From: Strongylocentrotus purpuratus
Taxonomy: Eukaryota; Echinodermata; Echinoidea; Camarodonta; Strongylocentrotidae
Reading direction: 5' to 3'
DNA length: 64,000 nt
Assembly (NCBI RefSeq): GCF_000002235.5
Contig: NW_022145596.1
Location: forward strand, 29,839,367 to 29,903,366
Below are positions 9,690 through 21,188 of the stretch, piece after piece. Made by a program: the position numbers and the translations under genes. The notes under the pieces are model-generated. The model made no database searches. It was not told the DNA's origin and worked only from the letters and a program-made list of their open reading frames with translations. Position 1 is the stretch's first letter. Each line of letters begins with the position of its first letter.

Positions 9690-9785
9690 TAAAAATACTA
9701 CCACTAATAATGATGATGAATATGATCATAATAATAATAATGATAATGATATCAATAACGATAATAATGATAATAGTAATACAAA
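9690..9785. repeat. Degenerate (AAT/GAT)n microsatellite
   Basis: An irregular ATA/ATG triplet tract just outside the 5' end of the Penelope-like element. The Ile/Met-rich frame through it is a repeat artefact. Confidence 0.8.
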
Positions 9786-9805
9786 TAGTGATTGGGGTTC
9801 TTTAC

Positions 9806-9811
9806 TTTATT
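9806..9811 (-). promoter_or_regulatory. Candidate polyadenylation signal of GPCR 1
   Basis: AATAAA on the minus strand lies about 117 bases after the stop codon at 9928-9930. It is well placed to be the 3' end signal of the receptor gene. No transcript data support it. Confidence 0.4.
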
Positions 9812-9927
9812 TTCGGCATAAAGGAGGATAAGGGGAGGGGCGTTCTCCACCCCCTCTAGAACAGCTTCTGTGGGCGATTTGTGCCCGTTATCCAAAAGCC
9901 ATCTTTCTCAGGCGATGTATCGTTTAA

Positions 9928-10221
9928 TCAACAGTACTGTTTAGGATTGCAGATCATCCCCGCCACGGTTCGGCGAAAGAGAGGTTGTGCAACGGCGTAA
10001 CTCACCGGGTTTAGGAAACTGTTGGTGAAGCGAATCGTGGAGATGAAGGCGAGCACTACATCGGGGAGCTTTCTTTCCAAAAGGATGGACTGATCGGAGC
10101 TGGTGACGATGACGAAGATGACGTGGGGCATCCAAGACACCAGGAACGAAATGATGATGAACGAAAGGCTGCGTGTTGCCTTGCGAGCTGAAGTATCGGA
10201 TTCACGGTATTCACGCTTTCT
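9928..10221 (-). CDS. Class A GPCR 1, exon 2 (TM6, TM7 and C-tail)
   Basis: This is the terminal coding exon, 97 codons plus stop. It is entered after an AAAG acceptor at 10225-10222, in phase 0 with the donor of exon 1. It opens with the end of the third intracellular loop (RKREYRESD), then TM6 with SWMP in place of the usual CWxP. A short extracellular loop follows, then TM7 with FTNSFLNPVSY, a full NPxxY motif. The tail after helix 8 is only about 20 residues and ends CNPKQYC, with two cysteines that could be palmitoylated. The acceptor has a weak pyrimidine tract. The fit of reading phase and of receptor topology across the intron makes the pairing with 12345-13184 strong. Confidence 0.88.
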   Translation of the reverse strand, partial: RKREYRESDTSARKATRSLSFIIISFLVSWMPHVIFVIVTSSDQSILLERKLPDVVLAFISTIRFTNSFLNPVSYAVAQPLFRRTVAGMICNPKQYC

Positions 10222-11052
10222 CTTTGACTAATAAAATAAGAATAAAATAAAATATACAAGCATATGGAGCATAATATGAAGGAAGGACCGTTGAGTTATG
10301 TTAAAGGAATATTGTGTCATTGGCTCTCACGGTTTTGTCCTGCATTTTTTCAGAATCACAAAACGATCAAATTAAAATAGCAAGAAATCACATGCTCTTG
10401 CTTTTTATCTCCTTCAAACATGCAATCTAAAATTTCTTGAACAATTTTCATTATTTCTTCAGTTGAATGTTTTATCCTTTCTCCCCTTTAAGTTCTTCAA
10501 TTGAGGGTGTCACTAAACCAAATTCGAACCAATTTCCCATGGATATTAAAAGAGGTCTCTTAGTTAGACATTTTGACGGCATACATTAAGTTGAGAAATT
10601 TGTCAAAACATACAAAAACCCATTCACTTTTCCAAATAGAAAGTTTAAACAGATGATTAAATGATTAATGATTAAAATCCGTCTAACTTGTGTAATATTA
10701 TGACGGGAATAAAAGCAGATATAGGTATGTGCAAGGGCGGAATGAGAAAAACTTCGATCCGTGAATTTTAGTCCATTCGCCTATTTAGCAATCTCGATCT
10801 GGGCCTCAAATCAGAAACTCATCCGCCCTCTAGCCAAAATACCGAGACTACAGAAGAATTCTAAATCTTCCGATAGTCAATCGGTCCCTATAAAATAATG
10901 TGCCATTGTTTCATTCTATTAAGTCGTTTTGTTCAATTCAATGTGAAACAAGATCGCAATACCTACGTTGTATTGCCCATAGAAATTCCTTTCCCCTTCT
11001 TTTTTTAGTATTCACATCGTCCTTTCCACCTCTTTCCCTTCCCTGTCTCCTC

Positions 11053-11056
<4 letters not shown>

Positions 11057-11108
<52 letters not shown>

Positions 11109-11150
11109 ATCGCCCTTACCCTCTCCTCAGTTATCTCTCTCTCTCTCTCT
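11057..11150. repeat. (CT)n microsatellite
   Basis: A long CT run to about 11108, continuing as an interrupted CT tract to about 11150, inside the intron of GPCR 1. Confidence 0.95.
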
Positions 11151-11254
11151 GTTTCTACCTTTAATGTATCTCTCCTTATCTCTTTGATATCACGTGTGTA
11201 GGCCAACTGATGCAGTGTATAATTATTTGCATTTTTCGTTTTGTTTATCATAAC

Positions 11255-12180
11255 CACTGTTGGTCATAATGGTGGAATAATTATTTTTACCCCAATTTAT
11301 TGAATGATTTTGACAATGATTTATTCCTAATAGATCTAGATAATAGTATACATTCTCAGATTTTATTGAATGACAATTCGGGAGGGTTTGTTTTGTGTGA
11401 CTGCTAAAGCATGTGAGTGCTGCTATGCTAGTCAACAAGGGGACCTACGTCCTTAGTCATAACTGACATTGATGGGGATTAATGCCTCATAAAAGGGCAC
11501 TTATATAGCCAATCGACACGGTTTTGATCCTGGGGGCTCACAGTAATGAGGCCATTGCTTAGCCAAAGAATCATGACTACGCAGCGGGCGCTAGGGTACG
11601 TCGACGCCCCCACAAAAACACAAAAACAAAGAAAATGCAATACATTTTCAATAAATCTTTGCATTTTCCCCCAGTCCCCAACAGGAACAATTCCTCTGTA
11701 GGGCCATGCACTATGGTTCAAGGTATGCCCACATAGAAGATTTCTTTATGTTGGGGTTCGGGGCAAAATGCAATGAATTATTGAAAATTTATTGCATTTT
11801 CTTTGCTTTTTTGTTTTTGTGGGGGCGTCGACGTACCCTAGCGCCCGCTGCGTACAGGCATGATTCATTGGCTAAGCAATGGCCTCGTTACTGTGAGCCC
11901 TCAGGATCAAAACCGTGTCGATGTGCTATATTAGCGCCCTTTTATGAGGTATTAATCCCCATTACTGTCATTTATGACTTAAGGACGTAGGTCCCCTAGT
12001 TGATTAGCATTGTAGCACACACATGCTTTAGCAGTCACGCAAAACAAACACTCCCCAATTGTCATTCAATAAAATCTGAGAATGTATACTATTAACTAGA
12101 TCTATTAGGAATAAATCATTGTCAAAATCAAGTTCAAGTTCAATAAATCATTCAATAAATTGGGGGTAAAAATAATTATA
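11255..12180. mobile_element. Head-to-head palindromic copy of a TA-flanked element
   Basis: The left half (11255-about 11743) is a minus-orientation copy of the element at 15678-16188. The right half (about 11750-12180) is a plus-orientation copy. Shared landmarks include GTACGTCGACGCC at about 11595-11608 and GGCGTCGACGTAC at about 11824-11836. The left half starts with the terminal CACTGTTGGTCATAATGG. Both inner termini are lost at the junction near 11743-11765, and the right outer terminus is truncated. The right half also has a short ATTCAATAA-type internal repeat. The whole is a palindrome of about 0.9 kb in an intron. Confidence 0.85.
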
Positions 12181-12344
12181 ACTGTTAACATCCCTTCAAA
12201 AATTATACAGCAATGTTCTATTTGTAAAATGATCCCTTCAGACTGTCCCGCTGGTCAATTTTTATACACCAATAAAATCTAAAAAATTAAAATGTAAAAT
12301 TCGATGTTTTTATGAACGTGTTTCCAAAAAAAATGATGTCATAC

Positions 12345-13184
12345 CTTTTTGTTCTGACCTGTCTGCTGAACATCCGTGCTTTTCATCGCAATCTTGGATT
12401 CATCTTTGGATTGATGATGCGGCACCAACTTAGACCCACCATTCGAGGAAGTCCCAGTATTTGGCCCTTCCTCACAACCACTGGACTTTATATCGAACTT
12501 GTCTTTTAGATGTTGCGCTCCTAGGGAGTTTCGTATCTTGTTTAGGATTCTGGCATACAAGACGGTGATGATGACAAGTGGTAGAATAGTCATCATCACC
12601 GGAAGTGACAGCAGGAGGATCCTGATGAGGCGGTCACCATCAGTCGGAGTGCTGGCATCGAACCCGAAGAATGCAAAAGGGAGCCAGAAAATGAAAGCCA
12701 CTACCCAAGGGATAGCATTAAGGAGATACGCTTTGGTTTTGCTCCTGCTTGTGAAATGTTTGATAGGTTGATAGATGGCTTGGTATCGATCAACGCAGAT
12801 GACGACGATGGTGATCACGGAAACACTTAGGACACCGTCGTTGATGCCGAGAAATATCTTACACCAGAATACCCCTGGGTGACAGTTACTCACGAAAAGG
12901 ACAATAAGCAAGAAACCAACCATCAAATCGGTTAGGATGAGATTGATAATGAAGGAATTATTGTATGTCTGAAGTCGTTTCTCTATGACATATGCGACGA
13001 GCATAACCATGTTAGATGTGATGATAAGAGAGGCGTAGACAATGATCAAAATGGCACTGGCAACACTTTGCAATGGCGCTCCAAGCATGTCAGGAACATT
13101 GAACCGAGGTGGGCCATCGGGTTTGCCTGTCCCTGGCAAATCCTCGTCCAAAGCATTATTAATCGGAAAATTAATGCTCGACAT
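12345..13184 (-). CDS. Class A GPCR 1, exon 1 (N-terminus to third intracellular loop)
   Basis: This encodes 280 residues, joined in phase 0 to 9928-10221 for a total of about 377. The extracellular N-tail is about 35 residues with no N-x-S/T site. TM1 has SNMVMLV, TM2 has LILTDLMVG, TM3 starts with the disulphide Cys in VFWCKIF and ends at DRYQAI, and TM4 has WVVAFIFWLPF. TM5 follows near residue 195, then a long Ser/Lys-rich third intracellular loop. The layout resembles amine-type receptors, but position 3.32 is Asn, with Asp one residue later at 3.33. The classical amine-binding Asp is therefore missing or shifted. The ligand is unknown. The start at 13184 is chosen because it gives a normal N-tail length. 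The exon ends AAG at 12347-12345 before GTATGA. Confidence 0.9.
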
Positions 13185-14050
13185 TGCAATGGAGAATATA
13201 CAATTATAAAATCCGTTGTCTCAAAGATCGTTTTCAATCCCTTTGCGCGGTGTAAAGGGGATTTTTCGTTTTAATTTGCAACTGTATGATCACTTTCTTA
13301 TGGCTACTACATCGGTTGGTCTTTGAAAAGTAATCTTCTACACATCCGAAGCTCACGCCACACTTTAGCCTCTAAACAAACAAATATAATACGACGTGAA
13401 ATGTCTAGACCTTATACGTCTACTAAAAGAATTCTGATTTTGTATATTCGCACACAATAGTTTTGGTCACATAACCAATATAAAGCGATGATTCTTCCAA
13501 TGTCTAAACGAAAAGCAGCCTTCATTAATTTAACTAAAAAATGATCAAATATCTGTCTCAGTCCTTTGAAGTATGACATGTAAGTCAGAAACGAGATCGT
13601 GGTCCATCTAGCGTAGCTGCCCAGCTCTGTGGAGATTCGAGTTTGTCTTCTTTTTATGTAGTTCGTACAATTTTCGAATATTCAAGGAGAGCATCGATTT
13701 TGAGAACGAGAACAAGAAAAAAAATGTGATGTAAGCAGAAATAGAAACGATCTTTTCAAGAGATGGATCATCAGTTCCAATTAGTATCATTAATTCTTGA
13801 GTATCCCGTTAGGCACGCTAGGTGCATTATTATATACATGGTCAGGATAGCAATTAAATCAGTTGTTAACCCCAAGGCACTGCCCACCGCCACACTACTT
13901 GGCAGAGAACTATTGTTTCGCTTCCAATTATATTCTTATCACGCTGTGCAGCTAATATTTCTTATTTCTATTACTTTACTTTATTCTTTTACTTGGAAAT
14001 TTTCCTGTTTCTTCATATTTGTTTTGTCCACCTCGATCTCTCTCTCTCGT
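13185..14050. other. Upstream flank of GPCR 1
   Basis: No gene is seen. It should contain the 5' UTR and promoter of the minus-strand receptor. No TATA box or strong motif cluster is evident. Confidence 0.4.
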
Positions 14051-14070
14051 TCTTTTTTTTTTTTTTTTTT

Positions 14071-14106
<36 letters not shown>

Positions 14107-14112
14107 CTCTCT
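14051..14112. repeat. Poly-T followed by (CT)n
   Basis: About 19 T residues, then a CT run of about 36 bases. Confidence 0.95.
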
Positions 14113-14577
14113 ATTCACCCATCTCTCAAAGTGTTTCACCCATTCAAACTGGCAAGAGATTACTTTGAATACCCATATTTAGCCTGTAATAAGGCTCTTT
14201 ATTATGATATGCAAAAACATTGTTAATATTTTGTATCAATTATGTCATCTGCATTTTGCATTTGATATAGAATATTCTAAAACATTCATAATTTTCATGG
14301 GAAGAAAGAAAAAGACCTCCGGTAAAAGTTTTCCGAGTTAATAATGAAAAGTATGACGCTGGTCAGACGTCACATTAGTCGTGAGTCAGGGTTCTTATGA
14401 CTATTCCTGAAGAAGAAAGCTTATGCCCATAAGAGTTGAAGTGAAGGGAGGAATGTTAACATCCAATGGTCAGATATTTCCAAGAAGAAACACAGTTTTG
14501 CTACCTGGTTCTTCCGGCTGGTAGGAAGTAAAGGTTTAAACCAATCAGGTGTAAGATGCAAAATGAGTGACCAGGTA

Positions 14578-15468
14578 CACTGCAAAAACCAAGGGTGTTC
14601 AATTTAACACTCTCTTGGTATCTATATCGGACAACTCCTCTGGTGTTACTTAACACCATTTTCTGGAATTAGATAATTTCAATTCTATTTTTGGTGTTAA
14701 TATTTGACAACTCCTACTGGTGTAGATTAACACCAATATCTGGAATCATAACAAATTCAATTCCACTCTTGGTGGTAATATTTGACAACTCCTACTGGTG
14801 TAGATTAACAACAATATCTGGAATCATAACAAATTCAATTCCACTTTTGGTGATTACATTCTTGTTGATCTAATGGTCCCACATTCCCACATTTCCTATT
14901 ATCGACCATTATCGACCAGGGTAGAAGAACCAATGGTAAACTGATAATTCATAATCTCCATCACATAGATCATTTGAAGTAATTTCAAGATTAACATTTA
15001 AATGATACAGGCTGGTACACGAAAATATAATAAATATGCATGTTGTGCCTTTGTTAGTAATCTTATAATCAATATATCTACTGCTAAAACGTTAATGTAA
15101 TTGTAACTAGATCGGACAAATAATCTATTGGTTAATAATTGCCAAAGGAAAATGCAAATCACAAAATTGATGTGAATTGTCATAATTTGCTTAACAAATC
15201 ATGATAAATGTATTCTTCTGTGAACACGTGTAAAGTAATCATTACCACGCGTACACTTTGTGAAAACTTATTCGACCAATCAACCATCTTAAACGTAATC
15301 ACGTGATGATACTTTCAACACCGAGCATAAAACAACACCATGTTACTTAACACCAAGTAATTATTAATGCATGCTTAAATCTGACCGGTGTTAAAAATAA
15401 CACCAATGGTGTCAAAAAATTCAATACCATACTGGTGTTAGAAATTTAACACCCTGGTTTTTGCAGTG
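14578..15468. mobile_element. Non-autonomous DNA transposon, TIR CACTGCAAAAACC
   Basis: The ends are inverted copies, CACTGCAAAAACCAAGGGTG at the left and its near-complement ending GCAGTG at the right, each followed by TTAACAC-type subterminal motifs. TA dinucleotides flank both ends (14576-14577 and 15469-15470), as a 2-bp target duplication would leave. The interior is non-coding. At about 14682-14855 it holds two to three copies of a unit of about 76 bp built around GGTGT...TTAACACCA. The GGTGTTA motif recurs near both ends. The superfamily is not certain. Confidence 0.8.
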
Positions 15469-15677
15469 TACAAACGAATAACATTTGGTGTTGCGTAGAT
15501 TTCAAAACTATTTCTAAGAATATTAGTCACCCAAAATATTGACTATTTGGTCTGTGGGGTAAATTTGTTATAAATTCAACTAGACATTCAATTCCAATGC
15601 AAAATATGTTGCAATGAGAAGGAGAAAGATGTCCTGTTAATTTTCCATGTAAGATCATGAATATATATACATATATA

Positions 15678-16185
15678 CACTGTTGGTCATAATGTTGGTC
15701 AAAATCTTCTATGTGGGCATGCCTTGAACCATAATGCATTGCCCTACAGAGGAATTTTTCCTGTTGGGGACTGGGGGAAATGCAATGAATTATTGAAAAT
15801 TATTGCATTTTTTGTTTTTTTGTTTATGTGGGGCGTCGACGTACCCTAGCGCCCGCTGCGTACAGTCATGATTCATCGGCTAAGTAATGGCCTCGTTACT
15901 GTGAGCCCCCAGGATCAAAACCGTGTCGATGTGCTATATTAGTGCTCTTTTATGAGGCATTAATCCCCATTACTGTCAGTTATGACTTAAGGACGTAGGT
16001 CCCCTAGTTGATTAGTATAGTAGCACACATATGCTTTAGCAGTCACGCAAAACAAACACTCCCTAATTGTCATTCAATAAAATCTGAGAATGTATACTAT
16101 TATCTAGATCTATTAGGAATAAATCATTGTCAAAATCATTCAATAAATTAGGGTAAAAATATTTATTCCACCATTATGACCAACA

Positions 16186-16188
<3 letters not shown>
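15678..16188. mobile_element. Tc1/mariner-type non-autonomous element, TIR CACTGTTGGTCATAATG
   Basis: This 511-bp element has inverted ends CACTGTTGGTCATAATG and CATTATGACCAACAGTG, with TA at both borders inside AT-repeat DNA. TA targets and this type of end fit Tc1/mariner derivatives. There is no transposase frame. It is the complete reference copy for the palindromic version at 11255-12180, and it retains the 5' part that the palindrome has lost. Confidence 0.82.

Positions 16189-16233
<45 letters not shown>
16189..16233. repeat. (TA)n microsatellite
   Basis: A TA run directly abutting the right end of the TA-targeted element. The element probably inserted into an existing TA tract, of which 15661-15677 is the other side. 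Confidence 0.95.
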
Positions 16234-16238
<5 letters not shown>

Positions 16239-16523
16239 CAACACCTACGTGGATCCCTGTCATTTGATTGGAGGATTGTTGGTCACATGATATTCAATAG
16301 ATGGTATATTGCACGGTCGTGCATTTTTGGTTATATGCGCCGTGCTTTTTTGGTTATATGCAGACTGCGTACCTCTCTGCCGTGCGCGCGCGTATCCCTG
16401 CGTGTATCTGACGCGAAGGCAATCTGAATGTAATCGAGAAGGCTTGAATCCAACTTGAATTTATCTTAAATATAAGGAGTAAAGCATAATTTGTTGATTA
16501 ACGTTCTATTAGATCTTCTTCGA

Positions 16524-16712
16524 TGTTGTATAAAACAAATAATGAATGTTTTTCATTCGTTCAATGGTGCGAATATTTTCATTCGTTGAAAGATTAACAT
16601 TAATTCTATTCAACTCGGCTGACGCCTCGTTGAATAGAATGTTAATCTTTCAACTCATGAAAATATTCGCACTATTGAACTCATAACCATTCATTATTTG
16701 TATAATATACAC
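16524..16712. repeat. Long hairpin (foldback) element, copy 2
   Basis: Two inverted arms of about 90 bp share TGAAAGATTAACATT, GCGAATATTTTCAT and ACAAATAATGAATG. The core at about 16614-16629 reads CTCGGCTGACGCCTCG, nearly the same as the core of the hairpin at 603-768. The arms are unrelated to that hairpin. It is non-coding. Confidence 0.88.
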
Positions 16713-16929
16713 CCTGTATATCCCTACATGTTCTATTATCAGGATAACAAGTTAAAAATATTCTAGACAAGAGTGGAATGTCAAACGTTGGGGTTGAGGA
16801 TACCCCCTTGAACCTAGGTAGGCTTAAGTCATCTTGGGACCTTAATAGATTAAATGATATTGATTTGCAAAATTGGAATAATGAAGTTAATAGAAATTGT
16901 TTGTGCTTTAATTATAGACTTTCTAAACA

Positions 16930-17323
16930 GGAAGGTGGTTGGAGAGCTATTTGTTGAAATTGGACGTAGGTGATAGATATCTCTTTAATAATTTCGTTGT
17001 GGTAATGATAAGCTGCCAGTTACCAAATGTCGTTATTTATCTGATCAACCTTATTTCATTGTGTTTTAAATTCTCCCCTCTAAATTTCCATTTTCTCTAC
17101 TGCTCCTGTTTTCCATCTACATTGCCTATTTTTCCAGGAACCTTGATTATACAAGCATCACTTTTTAATAGGTTCCTCACATTCTACTTTATCTATTATA
17201 TAAATTGAGAATCATGACATGTGGTCATTTATACTACAATTATATTATATATTTTTTATTTTATATGTATGTTTTTATTTTGTGTAAAAATGTGGACAAA
17301 TAAACTTGAACTTGAACTTGAAA
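16930..17323 (+). mobile_element. LINE 3' end with ACTTGA tail
   Basis: A T-rich non-coding stretch ends GGACAAATAAACTTGAAC and a short array of ACTTGA units (about 17298-17323). The same tail in the opposite orientation closes the LINE at 49150-52094. This is probably a 5'-truncated 3' UTR of a related family. The left border is uncertain. Confidence 0.55.
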
Positions 17324-19216
17324 CCTCTTGAGTTACGTTCCCTGTTTAATATTAAGTTACAGGCTGGTAAATTTCATTATGTTCTGGTGTTTTCAGCTTC
17401 CAATGACTTTCGTAAGCAGTATATTAAGAAACATTATTACAGTAGACCTAACGTTATCAAATTATCCATCATTTATTCAATGCAAATTCGGTTAAGCAGT
17501 TAAAGAACCTTTCCAAATCCTGTTAGATCATTATGTCTAACTTTGGATAATTTGTTTTGTCCTTTTTAATACGTTAGAGTTTTGGTTAAATGGGTTGTTG
17601 TCGTTTTTAGTATCATATTGTATATACATGTATATAGTAGTTTTAGTACTGCCAGTTGAGATATAGGGTATCATGCATATTTTTAAAGTATATTCGAAAG
17701 CTTGACTTAATTTGTTTGTTGTTCGCTGCCAAAGATTTTCTTGTTTTTAAAGATTTTCTGTAAGTGTTTTTTTTTAAATAATAATGTTTATTATTATATT
17801 TGTACTATTCAACTATATTTCTTGCATGCCCCAGAAGGGGCCGTTAAAGAAATTTAAAAAAAATCATTGTAAATGCCATTGTTTTTGTCAGGACATCTAT
17901 ATATAACCCCAAATGGTACATTAACCGTAAATTATACAAACTGGTATATTACCCTAACCCTAACCAAAACACTAAATTCAAAACAACATTACTACTTGTT
18001 TCTTGGGAGGCCTTAACATTTCTTCTGCCTGCAAATGTACGTTGAGGACAATACTTCTTTTGTTCAATCGTTAACAGGACACGAAAATGTCCTGCTAATG
18101 ACCAATGTCTATGACTCATTTTTTCACAGTGTCCTTCTAAAGACGATGTAAGGTGTATATATATAATAATATACACCGATGTCTAACCAAATTATATATA
18201 TTTTCCATTTGACGTTTCCCTTTGTAAGTGTCCTTTATTTCTCCAGTAAGTGCCCCCCCCCCCTCGCTTTGAAAGACGATTAGCCACCCATTAATAAATT
18301 ACGTGTATTTCTGTTTGTTTCGTTTTTTTTATGTAAGTTGGCTTGTTTGTTTGCTTGTTCAAATGTCAGAAATTTTCGAGTAAAGATATACTCCTTTGAA
18401 AAATCGAATGACCAATTTTTGTGTGGGATTTCTTTTGATTGTTTTGTTGATCTTAAAGATCCCTCAGTTTGCATGAACGTTACGAAAAAGAAAAAAGGAA
18501 TTGGTACACTTAAAGTTCTTTCTGTATAAAGTGTTTGATTTTGAATATTATATTTTGTATATTTTAGATTTACACACACTTTACAAAATAGATTGAAGAT
18601 ATTGATTTAGACAAAGATATATTATAGCAGAAGGCGTATTAATACGATTCTTGACATTCCTGTCCGATATTACAGCGATCGACCATTACATCAAAGCTCT
18701 TTAAAGCAGGGGCGGAAGGTCTGGACCCCCTCCCCGACTCGAGTCACGTGTATCTTTTCTTCCCTTCACACCTCTCATTCCTCCTTTATGGTACAGTTAG
18801 AGTTCATTCATTTTTGGTTAGGAATGGAAATTTGTATTAGAGTAGATAATGCCACGATCAAACCCTATACAGTTAATGATGTAAGAAAGCAATAAAGAAA
18901 GAAGAAAATAAGAAATAAGCAACGACCTGATAAAGGCCATACCCTGGCCTTCTTAAAGTTCGCCAAGATGTTATACGTTACTACAATGTGCGTACGTGCC
19001 TTGTTAAGCGAGTTAGCACTTTATGTTATTAATATTCTCTGATAATAATATGTTACTATATGTTACATACTATAATTTCATACGGGCGAATTCCAAATGT
19101 CTGAACGACTCAGTTTTAAGATAAACAAATGTTAAAAGGCGATACGCATTTGATCTTGTTCTCGATACAGGAATCACAGCGCCCCCTTGTATTTTAAATT
19201 GAATACCCTCCAAATT
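17324..19216. other. Non-genic DNA
   Basis: No gene is supported. Short features only: CCCTAACCCTAACC at about 17951-17964, an interrupted TATA tract near 18157-18175, and a C9 run near 18250. Confidence 0.4.
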
Positions 19217-19239
19217 TTGGACATTCATTTTTTTTTTTT
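19217..19239. repeat. Target-site duplication, left copy
   Basis: TTGGACATTCA followed by a T run. The same string stands at 21163-21188 on the other side of the LINE. Confidence 0.85.
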
Positions 19240-21162
19240 AATTTAAATTTAAATTTTAATTTATTAACAACAACACATCACAATAATGACAGTACATATG
19301 AACAATCATACAATGCAAAAAAAAATAAAAAAATACTGATACATGTATACATGACATAAGAGTAATGTCGATTGAACAGTAATGGTTTTAAAACGATATT
19401 TTTTAGACATACATCTGCATACTATTAAATGTACAAAAGATATATACGTAAATATGTATATTACTATGTTTAGGTGATGTTGTTAATGGGAACTAGAAGT
19501 TAGCACAAGTGCTAGTCGAGCCTAGTTCCATTCTTTGGCAAGATTTTTTTCTGTTAATTTGTTTTTACATATGAATGTAAAACTTGTTTGTTTTGTATTT
19601 ACATATGAATGTAAAACTTGTTTGTTTTGTATTTACATATATACAACAAAATAATACAATATCATGTAACTTTTTTTCTTTACTAAAATGAAAAAATGAA
19701 AATGAAAAAGCTTAAGCGTTAAAGCATTATAATGAAAGAAGACAAATCTTTGAAGAAATAAGATCATCAATGTGTTCATAAGAAATGAAAAGGATGTATT
19801 AATAAAAATAATCATACACATGTATGTACATGCACAAATCCTGTAAAAGCTCAAGGCCGCTATAATCGTTAACAAGGAAGTGTATACATATAGAAAAGGA
19901 AGACAAGTAATATAAAAGGAAAAAAACGAAGGGGGATGGGATTGAGCCCACGTCATTTACATAGAAGGTAGGTGGAAAGATGTCTCCGAAAAGATAACCT
20001 TGATGTTTTTAATCTAATTTCATCTGGCAGATCATTCCACAGCTTTGTTCCTACAAACGAAATACAAAATTGCCCTTGCGTTGTTTTACATTTTGGTTGA
20101 TAAAGTAGGCCACTTTCTTTTCTCCTAGTTGCATATCTGTGCTGTATCATCTGACAATAATCCACTAAAGAGTGTGGTAAAAAAACCTTTTACCAAATCG
20201 TACATAAATGTTGATACAAGAAGTTCATGAAGTTGAAAATATTTAAAATGTTTAGACTTTGAAAAAGGGCTTTGGAGTCTGTTTTAAGTGGACTGAATGT
20301 AATTGCTCTCATTGCCATTTTTTGACTTAAATATATACAATTTAGATTACTTTTGTAAGTGCTCCCCCATACTTCTACTCCATAAGAGAGGTGAGGCTGT
20401 ATAAAAGCCTTATATAATAACACAAGTATATTCTTGGGAACAAAATGTCTCAGTTTAAACAGAATACCTACTTTCTTTCTTATGCATTTGTTTATTGTCT
20501 GAATATGTTCTTTCCATGAAAGGTGACAATCAATTTCAATTCCTAAAATGATGCAACCATGAACCTATGCAACAGATACATCTTTAATATCTGATCTTGA
20601 TATTCTCACAGATCCCTTTTTGTCTATTGATCTACCTTTGGATTTCATAATCATATAGTTTGTTTTCTGTAGGTTAATTGTGACTGCACCTTCATTAAAT
20701 TTTCACTTACAATTTCTAAATCAATTTCTTTTTGTCTAGGATTAAAAGTATGAAAAAGATTTGAGTCATCAGCAAATAATCTGAAATTGGAAGAAGTTTG
20801 TGGAGTTAGGTAAGTCATTAATATATAGTAAAAATAATGTTGGTCCAAGAACGGAGCCTTGAGGGACACCACATGTTATATTCAATTTCAAAGACATTTT
20901 GTCTTTATATTGTATAAACTGTGATCGTTTACACAAATAATCTTCAAACCATTGCAAAGCTAACCCACGTATTCCATAGTGTGACATTTTTTTGAGGAGA
21001 ATGCTGTGGTTTATAGTATCAAATGCCATTTGAAAGTCAATAAAGATGCCAACTGTTGTTTTACCCTCATCAAAGTATTTCAATAGTGTATTTGCAAGAT
21101 TAATCAAAGATAACTTAGTGCTATGTTTCTTACGGAAACCATACTGGTGTTGAAACAAGATA
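19240..21162 (-). mobile_element. 5'-truncated CR1/jockey-type LINE
   Basis: A minus-strand LINE fragment with broken frames. 21170-20769 encodes RT blocks with GFRKKHST, FIDFQMAFDTINH and GVPQGSVLGP. About 20872-20700 encodes FADDSNLF. 20423-20190 encodes the C-terminal segment HLSYGVEVWG. 20165-19953 encodes the final block with LWNDLPDEIR. The 3' tail is AT-rich, ending in repeated AAATTT. Flanking TTGGACATTCA plus a T run shows target-primed insertion. Several frameshifts separate the blocks, so it is dead. 5' truncation occurred within the RT domain. Confidence 0.88.
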
Positions 21163-21188
21163 TTGGACATTCATTTTTTTTTTTTTTT
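21163..21188. repeat. Target-site duplication, right copy
   Basis: TTGGACATTCA and a T run, matching 19217-19239 and defining the 5' truncation point of the LINE. Confidence 0.85.

Larger units (their letters stand above)
10222..12344 (-). other. Intron of GPCR 1
   Basis: This intron of 2123 bases interrupts the third intracellular loop. The donor GTATGA is at 12344-12339 and the acceptor AG at 10223-10222. It contains a (CT)n tract near 11057-11150 and a large palindromic element at 11255-12180. No internal exon is seen. Confidence 0.8.

Noticed and set aside
17951..17964. Telomere-like CCCTAACCCTAACC
   Set aside because: Only two units, with no array nearby. Probably chance or a very small relic.
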